64,000 nt of DNA from Rostrohypoxylon terebratum (GCA_022497145.1 MU385928.1:62001-126000), one strand, 5' to 3'. Numbered from the stretch's first letter, positions 10,736 to 22,352 are shown. Notes: generated from the sequence alone by a model not told the origin. Program-made: numbers and translations.

Positions 10736-13489
10736 CTCATCCACATGTTCGTGTCATCTCGACGTCTTCTGGATGTTCTACACTTTGGTCTTTGGTTGTA
10801 TGTAATATGTATGAGGTATGTACAGTATGTATTGTAAGTTACACATCCACCTTCTACATACTACTACAATGTACATAGTAGTATTAGTACTATGTGCCGT
10901 ATCAAAAGATTATGGATGGTCCGTGCAAATGAATCTAATCTCACCGTGGACCCTGGCGCCAGGCGCTTGCACTAATTCATCTTACTTAAGCATATGCAGT
11001 TCACTTACATAGTAGACTCGATGTCTCAAACAATTCATTATGTATTGAGACGTGTCGGTGCTCATACGTACGAGCCTACATAGTATAGATCTGATCTTGA
11101 AGAGCGAAGGAAAAATACAAAGACAGGCAGGCAAAAGAGGAGAGATCGTGTACGGTGACGGACAAATGGTATGTCGAGGGAACGTTGGACGTCAAAATGG
11201 TACATGGTAGTATCACAAATTCGGAGGTTTTATTTTCTCATTAGATGAGAGATCCGCGGTGGACTCGATAAGAGTTCTAGTTCTACTATGTACTATGTAG
11301 TGTACGTAGCGCATTTTTCTTCCCTTCTTTCCCGATATTTCATTTGATCATCTTGATACGTTACCTACGGATTGGCTGACATTGGCTCTGACATGTTTCG
11401 TCTAATTCGCCCAGACCAGGTTTCTTCCCTGATTCCACGCGTATCCCGGAGAAGTTAACTTGAGGTGTAAGTCATTACAATGAGATGAACAAGATGGGCA
11501 AGATGGTCAAGATGTGTGAGATCCATGATGGCTGATGGCTTATGGTTGCCGGGTGAATCGTGATTGATGAAGGGACCGTAAATCCTACATAGTAAGTATG
11601 TACTTTGTTTGCTCCCCGTCTGCCCGTCTAACGGTCTCTAACAGACTTGGGTCCAATTCGGTACCGCTAAGCAATAGATGTTTTTGTGTCGCAGCCCTGG
11701 AACTGTGTGTTTGTCTTCGACTCTTCGGTATTAGCTGTAAACAACCAGGGGTCACCTTGGTCCATCTTGATCCGCGTACGAATGCTATGCTACCTAGTAC
11801 CCAAGCCCCAAGGCAACTTTACTCTTAAGAACACTCATCGCCCTCGAGAGTCGATTCACCTACGCTATCCATTCTGCCATTACATAGTATGATACCTCGT
11901 CTCATGCATACCGTATGCCAGCATGTCTCAGCAGGTCTTAGTGTTTGACAGCGAGGCACTGGGATAGTATTAAGTACATATTAAATCGGTGCCACTGTAG
12001 TACAAGACGCACGAGCGATTTGCATCACCAACACGCACAACGGAGCGGCATGTAAGATTTAGTGCATGGACGCCATGCCATCATCCTATGCTATACCATC
12101 CGTCGGCCATCTGTCGATTTCGGCTTCGACTGTGGCCGCCTTTTGTTGATGCAGCTAGCCTTTAAGTGGATGGCCAGCAACCGGATGGCCTGCATGAACA
12201 TGCCCGTGGGGCCGGTCCTATCAGCCTATGAAAGTCGCGACTAGCTCTTCTTCCCCCCCTTTCTGATTTTGGATCAGGAACGAAAGAAATGGGAGCTGCC
12301 GCATACCCGATGGGGAAAAGACCGAAAAGACCTGAATTGACTGGTCGAAAGAGAAGGGGTTGCGGTTCCAGAATCGTGACAAAGTGGAACATCACCAACC
12401 TGACACATCCAGCCCTAGGTATATGATTCCTTTTACATTTTTCTGGTGTTTATTTTTTTCCCTGATAATATACTCCAATTGAACACCTCGTGTCGTCGAG
12501 TTTCATGCAAATAAGCCATGCGAAATGTTTTTTCCCGTCATATTGCGCAAATCGGCGATCCCATACCTACCAAATATTAGGTGCTGCCGAATTTGTTTTG
12601 GCTTGCAAGGTCATTCATATTACCTACCTATCCAGTTTGTAAGTGTTCGCCTGTGCGTATCAACCCAACGGACATTTGTTTCTTTTTCTTTAGGTCGAAA
12701 TATTAATAGTGGGCAATAATTACCTACTAGGTACACATGCTTCTACAATTTTTGGATCATACATATATATTATTATATCCTGCTATGAACCCCCTTTCCG
12801 CTGCAGTAGTTCGACTCGCGCGCTCGGTTCAATCCATTTTATAGATGACTTAAGCGCGTTGCGTTGTAAGGACCCCAGTTCAGCTCACTACAGCTTCAAA
12901 ATAATAGCTAGTACATATTGGAATTAATGGTACATTCTAAATTTCCAATGATTCTATATGTATGTGTCTATACGCTTGCACCTAGACCTTGAAAATCTGT
13001 CTAATTAAGGGTTCACCGTTCGATGAAGAAGAACACATGTTAAGATTCACATCAATGATAATGTCGTATTAATTGTTTATTTCGATACGAAGTTATATCC
13101 TACCAATGTGTGGAGTTAGTACTCTGATAGGCACTCTAGCTGGACGCTCTGATATTCTCGGCGCTCGATTTCCCCAATATGCGCGAGGCTGGGCTTTTTT
13201 ATACCCGAATTTGCAAAGTGTCTTCTCGTAGATGCCACCAACGAATTTGTATCTAGGTTGGGCGGGCACCTGAGGGAATTCCGACAGAAATCTCTTCCAG
13301 GACCTTTGTTTCCCTAGACATGATCATAGGCACCATGAGATGAATTTCGGTACATGTCTTTGCTAGTATGGCATCGAACCGTCGTAAACCAAGGTGATAG
13401 GTGTCTGCCAGAATGCTGCGCCATCGTAGTAAGAGTAGGGTGTTCTTCAGCAATAATTCATTATCGCAAGAGAAATACATCATAATACA

Positions 13490-13874
13490 TCATAAAAACA
13501 ATCTCCAGACGCCTAACCAGGCAAGCCCCAACGACGTAGCCGCGATGCCCATTCTACGACTGCGCATGCCGAATATGGACTTGCTCGCCAGGATTTGCGC
13601 ACGATTCTTTTCGAGTTGCTGCTGACCAGAAAAGTAGCTATAAGCCGCTAAACCAAGAAACGCGCCGCCTCCTATACTCGTTGACATTTGTTTGTCAGTC
13701 GTTTGATTCGGATATGATCGTGTTCCTAAGACTTAAGTCTTTCATAGCTGCATTGGCTGACTAACCTACAATCCTGCATGGAGTACAATCGTCACCCCGA
13801 TCTTGCTTAAGGACATCATGTATATTCTCCGGCTTGTCAAGGGTGGCAACAGATGGGATGCCGTTGTTACTCAT
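13490..13874 (-). CDS. DMAC1/TMEM261-like DUF4536 small mitochondrial membrane protein
   Basis: Small two-exon gene: 13874-13766 and 13671-13490, 94-bp intron (donor GTTAGT, acceptor GTATAG), product 96 residues. Joining the exons restores a Cys-x-x-Cys segment (DCTPCRIVG, Cys30 and Cys33) running straight into a glycine-rich hydrophobic helix (GGGAFLGLAAYSYFSG). A second hydrophobic segment lies near the C-terminus (GIAATSLGLAWLGVWRL). This CTPCR plus glycine-helix layout is that of DUF4536, the family of human DMAC1, which assists assembly of the distal membrane arm of respiratory complex I. The family assignment is from memory; function in this fungus is inferred. Neither exon alone looks like a gene, so it is easy to miss. 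It lies in tandem with MPP10, 0.8 kb away. Confidence 0.75.
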
Positions 13875-14696
13875 GGTGGAAATTATGGCAGGATTGCGAG
13901 AAGCTAAGCATCCATGGATATACGAAAATATGATGAAAGTGCAGCAAAATCTTCTGATCTTTTTTTGACTTTTCTCAAAATTTGCTAACACTGTCGAGGG
14001 GGTTGGTCCGTGCATTGCACACTATATACTAGGTAGGTAGTTAGGTATTACATACCTAGTAGTACTACAATTGGTACCTACTACCTAAGCCTTAAGGATT
14101 TACCTAGGGAAGGCTTAAAGCGCTGAACTAGTATCTTGAAAGTACCTAGCTGCTACCTTACCCACATGTATTTCGTCCGATTTGTAACGATTCGGGACTG
14201 TCTTCGGGTCCGTTAAACTGGACCCATATCGGCTTCTTGCTTAACCTCCCCAACAATGGGCAAGAACTGTGGACGGATAATAAGCTTAAAAGCTTGTGAT
14301 AACTTGAACTAGACCGAGTCATGACGATACTTGAACAAGCTGCCCATGAATCCCTACAAATGGTACAGATGACTCATGTTAACCCAAGATGCGATTCATG
14401 CAATGCCTAGTATTAGTATAAACTACACTGCATGTCTTCCATGGTTTTCAATCTGATTCACATGTATCGACTGGTCCGTCTTCCTATATGATCACCCGTT
14501 ATTAGTATTTCATATGATAATACAACAAATTGACAACACCCCTCATCGTAGCTATAAAACGAAGGATCTCAAACGTGGCGCTCACCATGATGTAATTACA
14601 GGATCGGAGGACACACGTGTAACAAGCTGCAAATACGGAAGTCTAGAGCTTTCAAATGTAACCAACTTTTTAGTAGTTCTACTCGCTGCATTACCA
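13875..14696. other. Spacer between the DMAC1-like and MPP10 genes
   Basis: About 0.8 kb containing the promoter of the DMAC1-like gene and the 3' flank of MPP10 on the same strand. It includes TACCTAGTAGTACTAC-type motifs near 14050-14090. No supported gene seen. Confidence 0.5.
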
Positions 14697-16979
14697 TCAA
14701 AGCTTGAAGCTACTGCTCGATGCGGCCTTAGAAGCCTTCGCCTTGTTCCCCTCCATGTCCACAATCTCTCCCTTTTTATTGATGACCTTAACACCACCCG
14801 TTTTAAGATCACCCAGGGTCTGCTTTCGTGCCTGAGCCTTCGCGCTCTGGGGCTTCTTGTTTTCAGCGCCGCCCGCCTTCCTTAGCCTCTCTTTTTCTCT
14901 CCTACGCCGCCTAATCTTGTCCTCTCGGCTCATCTCTTGTTTAGCAACAGGTAATCCACTCTTGGCAACCACCTCGCCCTTTTCGGCCGTATCCTTACCA
15001 GCCTTGTAGATCTCTTGTGGTGCTAGTGTATGGTCACCGCCGCTAACACCTTGCGCAGTCGTGGGTTGAGCATCTTCCATACTGATAGTTGCCACGTCGG
15101 ATACGACTGTAAGGGAGGGTGCGGTGGGCTTTGGCTTGTAATGCCAGCTAGTGAGAACATCGAGGCTCGCGCTGACTTCTTTCCACATCTGCTCGATCTC
15201 TTTCTCTTCCTTTTGAAGCTTTTCGTCGGCTTTACTTACGTAGGAGTCTGGGTTTGTATTCTTGACGTGTTCCTCTTCATAGATCTCCGCGAGTGATTGC
15301 TTTGCTTTGGTATCATCAAGATCAACCAACCCTCGTCTGGCATTGGAAGAGAACTCGGAGGCATCGGGGCGACGTTTGATAACCTCGTCAAATTCTTGTG
15401 CTAAGATACGGCGCTTGATCATGTCCTCGATACTCTCGCTGATTTCGGAGGTGATTACTGGCACGGGTTTACCCACATGCTCGAAGTCGAGGTCTTCCTC
15501 TAGCAAGGAATTTATTGGTCGGTCGGTAGCCTGAGCTTCACCAAATAATACCCATTCCCTCTTAGCCACATTTGCAGCCTCGAGTTTTCGGATCTCCTCT
15601 GCCAATTTGACTTGTCGCCTTTCGTGAGCAGACTTTCTAGATTTAGGATCACCTGCAGAAACATCAGAAAGACCGTCATCCGAACCTTCCCGCTCTGATT
15701 CGTCTTCAAACAAGTCTCGCCGAACATCGGCCATGGCTCGCTCAACATCGTCGCCGTTAACTTCTGTTGGACGAGGCTCTTTGAACTTCCTAGCCTTGCC
15801 ATTTCTAGCCCCTTTGCGTTGTGGAGGCGCGAAGAAATCTTTGTAATAGATTTCATTAGCATTAAAATCATCACCCCCATCCATGCCGTCGACCCTGTCT
15901 TCGTCATCTTCGCTGTCTCTCTCCGGTGCATATAAATCCATGTCGCCAAAGGTGGGACCACCCTCATCATCTTCGTCTTCGTCTTCATCTTTCATGCCGA
16001 TGCCGGATGCCATCTCGTCCTCAGTGCCCTTTGTAGACTTTTTATGACTCTTTCCGTTGGTAGGTAGTTTGGCGGTAAATGGATCGGTATGCCAATCTAT
16101 CTCATCGTCATCACTTCCGTTATCGATATCCGGGTCACCCCGGGCATCTGCATCCTCAAATCGCTGAGTTTGTTTGTTGAAATCGTCGATAGAGAAAAAG
16201 CCGTCGTTAAGACCGTTTGGGTCTTCAAGTAATTCCTCGGATGCTTCTTCAGAAGCATCTTCAGGTTCATCCTCGCCATCAACTTCATCGCCTTCCTCAT
16301 CAATGTCATTAACATCTCCCTTAATCCCGTTCATCAGTGATTCATCATCTTCAAGATCATCCTCGTCGAAGTCTTCCTCGTCGCTAACATCGCGCTCGGC
16401 CTCATCTGAGCCCTCGATCTCTGAAGCTGACTCTTCATCGTCTGATCCAGCCTCGGAGATATCTTCATGCGACCTATGAGCGTCGGGTTGTACACCTCCG
16501 CTAATGCCGTTGACTTGGATCTCGTTACGGTCTTCTAGTTCCTGGAGTGTAATTTTCGAATCGTGTAGTGTGCTTGCTATAACTCTTCTCGCTTGCTGCC
16601 AAATCTGGCCACTTTCGAATCCATCCACATGAAGTTTTCTTATTTTCAGTAGGTCGCCTCTGCCTAAACCGTTCTCGGCTCGCTTTCTTTTTTTACTTTG
16701 CTCCCTTAGACGTTGTTGCTGTTCGTCACATATCTGTCCAGCGTATGCATCTAAGGTGGCCTTAGCAAGCTGAAGTGAGGCATTTGGTATCGCGGGGGCG
16801 GGCTGCAAGAAATTGTGTCGGTTGCCAGACTTTATGGCTTCGAAGAGTTCAAGCATCTCTACGGCACTTGATGGCTTGGAGGGATCGGCAAAGGCAGATA
16901 AAAATCCTACTGATGGAGCATGTGTTAATGTATGAGAGGTTGAGGTCATGGAGGACGTCGCGCTGGCGGGTCCTGCCAT
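14697..16979 (-). CDS. U3 snoRNP protein Mpp10
   Basis: Component of the small-subunit processome that binds Imp3 and Imp4 and is needed for early cleavages of pre-18S rRNA in the nucleolus. Single exon, 760 residues, starting at the first ATG of the frame. The N-terminal third is ordinary. Residues about 165-400 are extremely Asp/Glu-rich. The family signature block follows: DLYAPERDSEDDEDR and then NEIYYKDFFAPP. The central and C-terminal segments (VGKPVPVITSEISESIEDMI, then a lysine-rich tail with KGEIVDMEG) are also typical. It is longer than the yeast protein (about 590 residues), mainly through the acidic stretch. The start lies 416 bp from the divergent AP-3 mu gene. The mirror-image Ser-rich ORF on the other strand (16174-16479) is a codon shadow of the acidic region. 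Confidence 0.96.
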   Translation of the reverse strand: MAGPASATSSMTSTSHTLTHAPSVGFLSAFADPSKPSSAVEMLELFEAIKSGNRHNFLQPAPAIPNASLQLAKATLDAYAGQICDEQQQRLREQSKKRKRAENGLGRGDLLKIRKLHVDGFESGQIWQQARRVIASTLHDSKITLQELEDRNEIQVNGISGGVQPDAHRSHEDISEAGSDDEESASEIEGSDEAERDVSDEEDFDEDDLEDDESLMNGIKGDVNDIDEEGDEVDGEDEPEDASEEASEELLEDPNGLNDGFFSIDDFNKQTQRFEDADARGDPDIDNGSDDDEIDWHTDPFTAKLPTNGKSHKKSTKGTEDEMASGIGMKDEDEDEDDEGGPTFGDMDLYAPERDSEDDEDRVDGMDGGDDFNANEIYYKDFFAPPQRKGARNGKARKFKEPRPTEVNGDDVERAMADVRRDLFEDESEREGSDDGLSDVSAGDPKSRKSAHERRQVKLAEEIRKLEAANVAKREWVLFGEAQATDRPINSLLEEDLDFEHVGKPVPVITSEISESIEDMIKRRILAQEFDEVIKRRPDASEFSSNARRGLVDLDDTKAKQSLAEIYEEEHVKNTNPDSYVSKADEKLQKEEKEIEQMWKEVSASLDVLTSWHYKPKPTAPSLTVVSDVATISMEDAQPTTAQGVSGGDHTLAPQEIYKAGKDTAEKGEVVAKSGLPVAKQEMSREDKIRRRRREKERLRKAGGAENKKPQSAKAQARKQTLGDLKTGGVKVINKKGEIVDMEGNKAKASKAASSSSFKL

Positions 16980-17395
16980 TGCTCATTACTCGGGTAAAGA
17001 AAAATAACCTGGGGATCAATGGATTCGTTTGCTGAATTGGAAAAAAAAATTGACAAAAATTGACATTGGAAATTTCCCAGGTTCAGGGATAAGCATGGAC
17101 CCCCAAATGACCCCACATTACTAGCTCTAGTACTACTAGTATTAATACGTAGTGACTTTTAAGGCTACACAGTCTTATCGATATAAAGTTTTGAACGAAT
17201 GAGATTGTCCATGCCCCATAATTTCTGTCTATGCCCCTCTGATGGGCATCGCATCTAGCCCTGGTATTAATCTCGTTAGGTGCTACCTATATCTAGTGTA
17301 TACCTATTACCTATACTTTGTATTGCTACCGTCGTCTCTCCCTGCTAACCCCCATCACGACGTATTCCGACGATGCTTGCCGTAGCTCGTTCGCC
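16980..17395. promoter_or_regulatory. Divergent promoter region, MPP10 and AP-3 mu
   Basis: The 416-bp interval separates two start codons pointing away from each other, so it should hold both promoters. It contains an A-run at 17041-17049 and alternating TAGTACTAC-like motifs near 17120-17150. No TATA element can be assigned with confidence. Confidence 0.5.
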
Positions 17396-19063
17396 ATGAA
17401 CAGTGTAATAGAGGCGCTGCACATCTACGATGAGCATAAGTTAGTCCTCAGCGTCAACATCGGATTTTTTTTATTCTAAGCTAATAGTAGATTTAGTCGC
17501 GCGATCCTCTCTCATACCTACGCCTCTCGCCCACTTTCCGCGAATCACCTCCTACCGCTTTATCTCGAACACCCAACTCCGAGACCCAACCTGATCTACC
17601 TATCAAATACCAACCCTCCGACACTCGTATTTAGCCTTACACATGCGAATCTACTATACCTAGCCACCTCTTCCTCGGAAATCGAACCTCTCCTCGTCCT
17701 TGAATTTCTCCACCGCATCATCGATGCCCTAGAAGAATTCCTCGGCGCGCCGGTCTTAGCGCACAAGATCGAAGCAAACTACGATGTCGTTGCTCAACTT
17801 CTTACTGAGATGTGCGATGCGGGCACTATTAGCACCACAGAACCGAACGTCTTGAGAGACGTGGTGGAAGTGGAAGGTCTTTTAGGAAAATTACTAGGTA
17901 GCATTAACCTACCCGGAAAATCACCAACTCTTCCCAGCACGGCATCCCTCATGGCCCAGAACGTTCCCGCCCTTCCCTGGAGACGGGCGAATGTGCGACA
18001 TACGTCCAACGAGCTTTACGCCGATGTTGTAGAGACTCTGTCGGTCACTCTTGCGCCATCTGGAAGACCTATCGCTGCGTTTGCGAACGGCACCATCGCA
18101 TTCACGTCCAAGGTATCCGGAGTGCCGGATATACTTTTGAACCTAACGGGTCCATCAGGGAAGCACAATTTGAGGAGCGTAATGGAGCTGCCAGTCTTTC
18201 ACCCATGCGTGCGGCTCAACAAGTGGAAAGATAACCCGGGAGAACTCAGCTTCATACCTCCCGATGGACGGTTTATCCTTGCAGGCTACGAGGTGGATTT
18301 ACTGCCTTTTACTAATGGGAAGAGCGGAAACTTGAACTCGAATAGTCTGAGGCTCCCAGTGAACATAGAAGTAAAGACGGGATTGGGACTGACTGGTTCT
18401 GATTTCGAAGTACGGCTCAACATAAACAGGAACTTCGGTCCAGCTACTTCCTCGATATCGGGGTCTTCCGGTAGAGGAGGAGGTGCAGGCGGGAGAGGGT
18501 TTGGCGGTCCACATTCTGGCTCGGCTGCCGCACCATTATTACAAGATCTTATAGTTTCGGTACCGTTACCATCCGAAGTTAGAAACCTCTTAGATATACG
18601 GCCGAGCAAAGGGGATGCCAGTTTCAATCCGGGAGAAAAGGTTTTAGAATGGGTTATGCCAACCAAGGAGCTCTCATCTGGTACATCCTACTACGGTCTT
18701 CGATGTACAGTCCAAGGTCCTCTGGCTGATGACCAAGAAGACGCGGACCCTAATGGGTTTGGCTTCGGTAGGGACTACACTTATGACGAGCCGTACCAAA
18801 GTAGCGCCGATTTAAAGGCCAAGAAAAACGAAGGAAACCCCGAGGACGAGAAGGACGCAAAGAAAATTGCTCAGAATAAGATTCTGATGCCAAGTTCCGC
18901 ATCCGTGAGTTTCTCGGTTAAGGGGTGGTTAGCAAGTGGAATCAAGGTTGAGAGCATCCAAATCGACCCAAGGAAAAGTCGCGGCCTCGGTGAAGGAGTC
19001 AAGCCATATAAAGGAGTGAAATACCTTACTATTAGCAAGGGGGGCGTCGAAATTCGATGTTAA
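17396..19063 (+). CDS. AP-3 adaptor complex mu subunit (Apm3)
   Basis: Medium subunit of the AP-3 adaptor, which sorts cargo from Golgi/endosomes to the vacuole. Two exons, 17396-17439 and 17497-19063, with a 57-bp intron (donor GTTAGT, branch GCTAAT, acceptor ATTTAG); 536 residues. The join gives IYDEHN followed by RAILSHTYASRP, the conserved start of the longin-type N-terminal domain (about 1-140). The mu-homology domain follows, starting near the WRRANVRHTSNELYADVVE segment, which is the hallmark of the MHD. Within it is a Gly/Arg-rich insertion (about residues 355-385), probably a surface loop. The protein ends KGGVEIRC. The gene is divergent from MPP10. Symbol follows yeast. Confidence 0.93.
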
Positions 19064-19690
19064 ATCGTGCGTTTGCATGCTGCGCACAGTTCTGAGCAGA
19101 CGTTACATCTGGCGTTGGAGTAGCTACATGTATGCATCGCATGATTGGCGTTATGGTAGACTAGTTGGGGCTGCTGGAGCTACGGGATATCACCACACAT
19201 CGATCAGCAGAGAAGAGAGCTAGCAATAAAAAGAATTATCAATACTACACAGCCTCCAATACGTCAATTCGACCCAATTCAACTCTAAAGTGATAATTGA
19301 AAATCTGATAAAATATATAGTAGTAGTATATACTATATACCTAGTATATATAAAGTTCCATATCCGGTTACGCTCGGATATGGATGTACAAGGGGGTATC
19401 TTATGTCCTAGTCCGGGGAAAGATGTGGGGGAAACATCTGACAAGGGAGAGGGCGGGCCGAGGTAGCTACCCATACCTACCAAGAGCCATCGAAGCTTCT
19501 GTTTCTCAACCGTTGATCCGAAATCGCTTTTATGAGATCATCTCTCCATTCAACATCTGTACGTCCATACATCCATAATACATCCATATCCTATTCTACT
19601 CGCCTAACCCTCCTAGTGGAAAATATGATCGATGACCGTGATAATTGATCTTCGCAGCGCAAACGTAGCTAGTCTACACATTCTACAGAG
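19064..19690. other. Spacer between AP-3 mu and MCT1
   Basis: Contains the 3' flank of the AP-3 mu gene and the MCT1 promoter. There is a TATATA-rich stretch near 19315-19350 and a short CATCCATA repeat near 19561-19590. No gene is supported. Confidence 0.5.
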
Positions 19691-21022
19691 ATGAGCTCAG
19701 TCTTTACTACAATGCGCCCGCCTGCCCGCACGATCTGCGCGGCATGTCGCCAGCTCCGTTCTACCAGCTTTGAAGCTCCCACGCCACTTCCCATATCTAA
19801 ACCCGCACGTCGAAGCTATGCTTCATCGAAAGGGAGGAGACCGCGGACGGCTATATTCTTTCCAGGTCAGCGCGCCCCAATGGGCTACCCCAACCCCAAC
19901 ACTTGAACTGACTAGTTGTTTGCTACCACAGGCCAAGGAGTTCAGAAAGTTGGGATGCTTACGCCTTGGCTGGAAGCCTTCCCGCGCACGGCCACGCGAA
20001 TCATGGACGAGATTGACAGCTACATGGGATATAAGCTATCTGACATAATACAAGACGGTCCTAGCCGAGTCTTAACCGCAACACCCAATGCTCAGCCGGC
20101 AATCATGGCGACCTCGATTCTCATCTTGCGCATACTCGAGAGCGAATTCGAATTCGACGTTTCCAGAAGAGTAGACGTGTCCCTCGGCCATTCGTTGGGC
20201 GAATTCGCAGCTCTAGTAGCGGCCGGAGTGCTGGAGTTCCAAGATGCTCTATGGATGGTGCGCCGACGCGCAGAGGCCATGGCGGAATCTACACAACGAG
20301 CCAAGGAAAAATACGGAGGCGAATACGGCATGGTGGCTATCGTAACCGAATCCGAATACCTGAACTCCCTCATCGAAGCCATAGACGAGTTCGTGGGGTA
20401 CCGGAGTGCGGGCGCAAGGGGCGAAAGTGCTGAATCGATGAAGCCGATCGACCAAGTACTCATAGCAAATGTCAACAGCAAAAACCAGATCGTGCTGAGC
20501 GGAAGTGTGCACAGGATAAAGGAGCTGGTAGCTCACGTTCGGCAATTTCTTGGTCATGACCCGAGAGCAGTCCGATTAAATAGCGATAGCCCGTTCCATA
20601 GCCCTATCATGAGGCCGGCCGTTGACGTGATGCGGGAGCTTGTCTCCGGGAAGAGTAGAGTGAAGGGTCGCGAAAACGAGGACATCATTACCTTCCCGGG
20701 ACGACTAGAGTGTATTAGCAATGTGAGCGCCCGGCCGTTTGGAAGCGCGACGGAAGTCAAAGAACTCTTGGCGCGGCAATGTCTAGAGACAGTCAGATGG
20801 TGGGACAGTATCAAATACTTAGATCAGGAGCAGAAGGTTAGAAGATGGGTAGGCATCGGCCCCGGGAAAGTAGGAAGGAATCTGGTAGGTAAGGAGGTCG
20901 GCATGCGCGGAACGGATTCGGTCAAAGGCGGCGGCGTTTGGGCTATCACGGATCCGATAGAAATCGAAGATGTCCTGAAAGGTTTAGAGAAAACGGAGTT
21001 TCTTCAGGAGGACGAGGAATAG
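19691..21022 (+). CDS. Mitochondrial malonyl-CoA:ACP transacylase (Mct1)
   Basis: Transfers malonyl from CoA to acyl carrier protein in mitochondrial type II fatty-acid synthesis, the route that supplies octanoate for lipoic acid. Two exons, 19691-19865 and 19932-21022, 66-bp intron (donor GTCAGC, branch ACTGACTAG, acceptor CCACAG), 421 residues. The splice rebuilds the conserved FFPGQGVQ motif. The catalytic serine is in GHSLGEFAAL (about Ser146), and the substrate-binding region SPFHSPIM is present further on. The N-terminus is Arg/Ser-rich without acidic residues up to about residue 27, consistent with a mitochondrial presequence. A second ATG at codon 8 could also start translation. Next gene downstream on the same strand is TRAPPC2L. 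Confidence 0.95.
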
Positions 21023-21566
21023 GGAATAGGGATAGACTTTCCGGTCACGCAGAACTGGAGGGGTAGGAGGGGCTGCATCTCGGATCAGCGAGTTGCTTGG
21101 TCTTAGGTTGTCATTTATAGATATGACGCGCTATGTTTGGTGTAAATTTGGGTAGCGACTTTATAGTGTTTGAATATTGTCCGAATGATAAACATAATTA
21201 GACATCCATAATGTATATCATTATATAGGTATTGAAAAAGCTTCCAAGTTGCCTTCTAATTATTCTTGCCAATAGATCCATGGATAAGTATTATGGATGT
21301 TGGGTATTATTTTAAGGCTTACGGAGTATGCTGTACTGCATAGTAGTTGGACCCCTGATAACACCATAGACCCAGTGCTGAATAGTGGGGCAATACGACC
21401 TGAAGGTCACTATCGATAGAGCTTCACTTTGAACCCTCACTGCTCTCACTGCTCAGCTTCCCGCTCTCCGTCAGTCAGTTTAATCCAACCTGCTATTCCT
21501 ATTCTCCGTTTCATTTCCACCAAACCTCCGCGCATGTCCTTTTAAGGCCAAGTAGCGCATGTAATC
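21023..21566. other. Spacer between MCT1 and TRAPPC2L
   Basis: The 544-bp interval holds the MCT1 3' flank and, in its last 150 bp, a C/T-rich stretch that looks like the TRAPPC2L promoter and leader. No gene seen. Confidence 0.5.
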
Positions 21567-22352
21567 ATGGCAACCGCGATACCATCTATAGCCTGCCTAG
21601 GTGTCATAGGACGAAACGTATGGTTCCAATCACCGCGTCCCCTATTCCTCTTCACAAATCCACCATTCCACCATTCCAGCTCCATCACAACTAAATGGCA
21701 ACTAACCCGAAAGCCGCAGAATAACCCCCTCCACATAACCATCTTCCCCTCCTACGACTCCGCGACCAACAAACGCGCCCCGCTGCGCACGCCCCTGCAG
21801 TTCTCCCTCCTCCTAAGCAGCACCCTCGACGTCTTCGAGGCCCGCCGCCGCGCCTCCTCGGCCCCCGCCTCCGCGCAGCCCGCCTCCGGCGCCGCAGCCC
21901 CCATCGTCACGGGCGACTTCGGGCTCCTGCACGCCGTCGACGAGCGCCTTGCCGCCTACGGTTTCGAGACCAACACGGGCGTCAAGTTCGTCGCCGTCGT
22001 CGACATGCGCGGCCGTTTCGCCGCCGGCACCTCGGGTTCCACTCCCGGGTTCGCGGGAGGCGCTGGGGCGGCGGAGAGGACCATGAGTATGGGTGTGGGC
22101 GCGGGCGTCAGAGGGGGCGTCGGGTTGCGGGAGCAGGAGTTGAGGGTTGTGTTTCGCTCCATGCAGACGGCGTACGTGAGGCTGCTACAGAATCCGTTCT
22201 ACGACCCGGATGAACACGCGCCGCTGGTGGCGGCGGGGGGCGGTGGAGGGAGCGGTGGAGGGAGCGGTGGGAAGAGGATCACGAGTCGCAAGTTTGCGGA
22301 GGAGATGAGAAGGATTGGAGAGGGCTGGGCGCCGGGGATATCAAGTTTGTAG
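21567..22352 (+). CDS. TRAPP complex subunit TRAPPC2L/Tca17-like
   Basis: Sedlin-fold subunit of the TRAPP tethering complexes acting in ER-Golgi and Golgi traffic. Model: exons 21567-21617 and 21720-22352, intron 102 bp (donor GTATGG, branch CAACTAACC, acceptor CCGCAG), 227 residues. Splicing joins IACLGVIGRN to NNPLHI, the normal first two beta strands of the sedlin fold. Later blocks FSLLLSSTLDVFEAR, NTGVKFVAVVDMRG, LRVVFRSMQTAYVRLLQNPFYDP match the family. Insertions of Ala/Ser/Pro (after the first helix) and glycine-rich loops make it longer than the ~140-residue human protein. Codons in the second exon are strongly GC-biased at third positions (21780-22060), unlike the neighbours. The intron is in frame and free of stops, so automatic annotation may read through it and add 34 residues. 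Confidence 0.85.
   Translation: MATAIPSIACLGVIGRNVWFQSPRPLFLFTNPPFHHSSSITTKWQLTRKPQNNPLHITIFPSYDSATNKRAPLRTPLQFSLLLSSTLDVFEARRRASSAPASAQPASGAAAPIVTGDFGLLHAVDERLAAYGFETNTGVKFVAVVDMRGRFAAGTSGSTPGFAGGAGAAERTMSMGVGAGVRGGVGLREQELRVVFRSMQTAYVRLLQNPFYDPDEHAPLVAAGGGGGSGGGSGGKRITSRKFAEEMRRIGEGWAPGISSL
21618..21719 (+). other. Stop-free 3n intron in the TRAPPC2L gene
   Basis: 102 bp, exactly 34 codons, no stop in the frame of the gene. Its translation interrupts a conserved beta strand and has no family counterpart, while donor, branch point and acceptor are all good. Confidence 0.75.

Larger units (their letters stand above)
9457..13489. other. 4-kb gene-poor spacer upstream of pom1
   Basis: No ORF here has protein-family character on either strand. 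It should hold the pom1 promoter at its left end and the 3' flank of the DMAC1-like gene at its right end. It contains a 9-bp minisatellite, a hexanucleotide microsatellite, a 13-bp inverted repeat and many TACATAGTA/CCTAC-like motifs. Confidence 0.55.

Noticed and set aside
15512..15988. 158-codon minus-strand ORF in another frame of MPP10
   Set aside because: Alternate frame of a secure gene.
16174..16479. 101-codon serine-rich ORF, plus strand
   Set aside because: It is the reverse-strand reading of the Asp/Glu codons of MPP10 and has no independent features.
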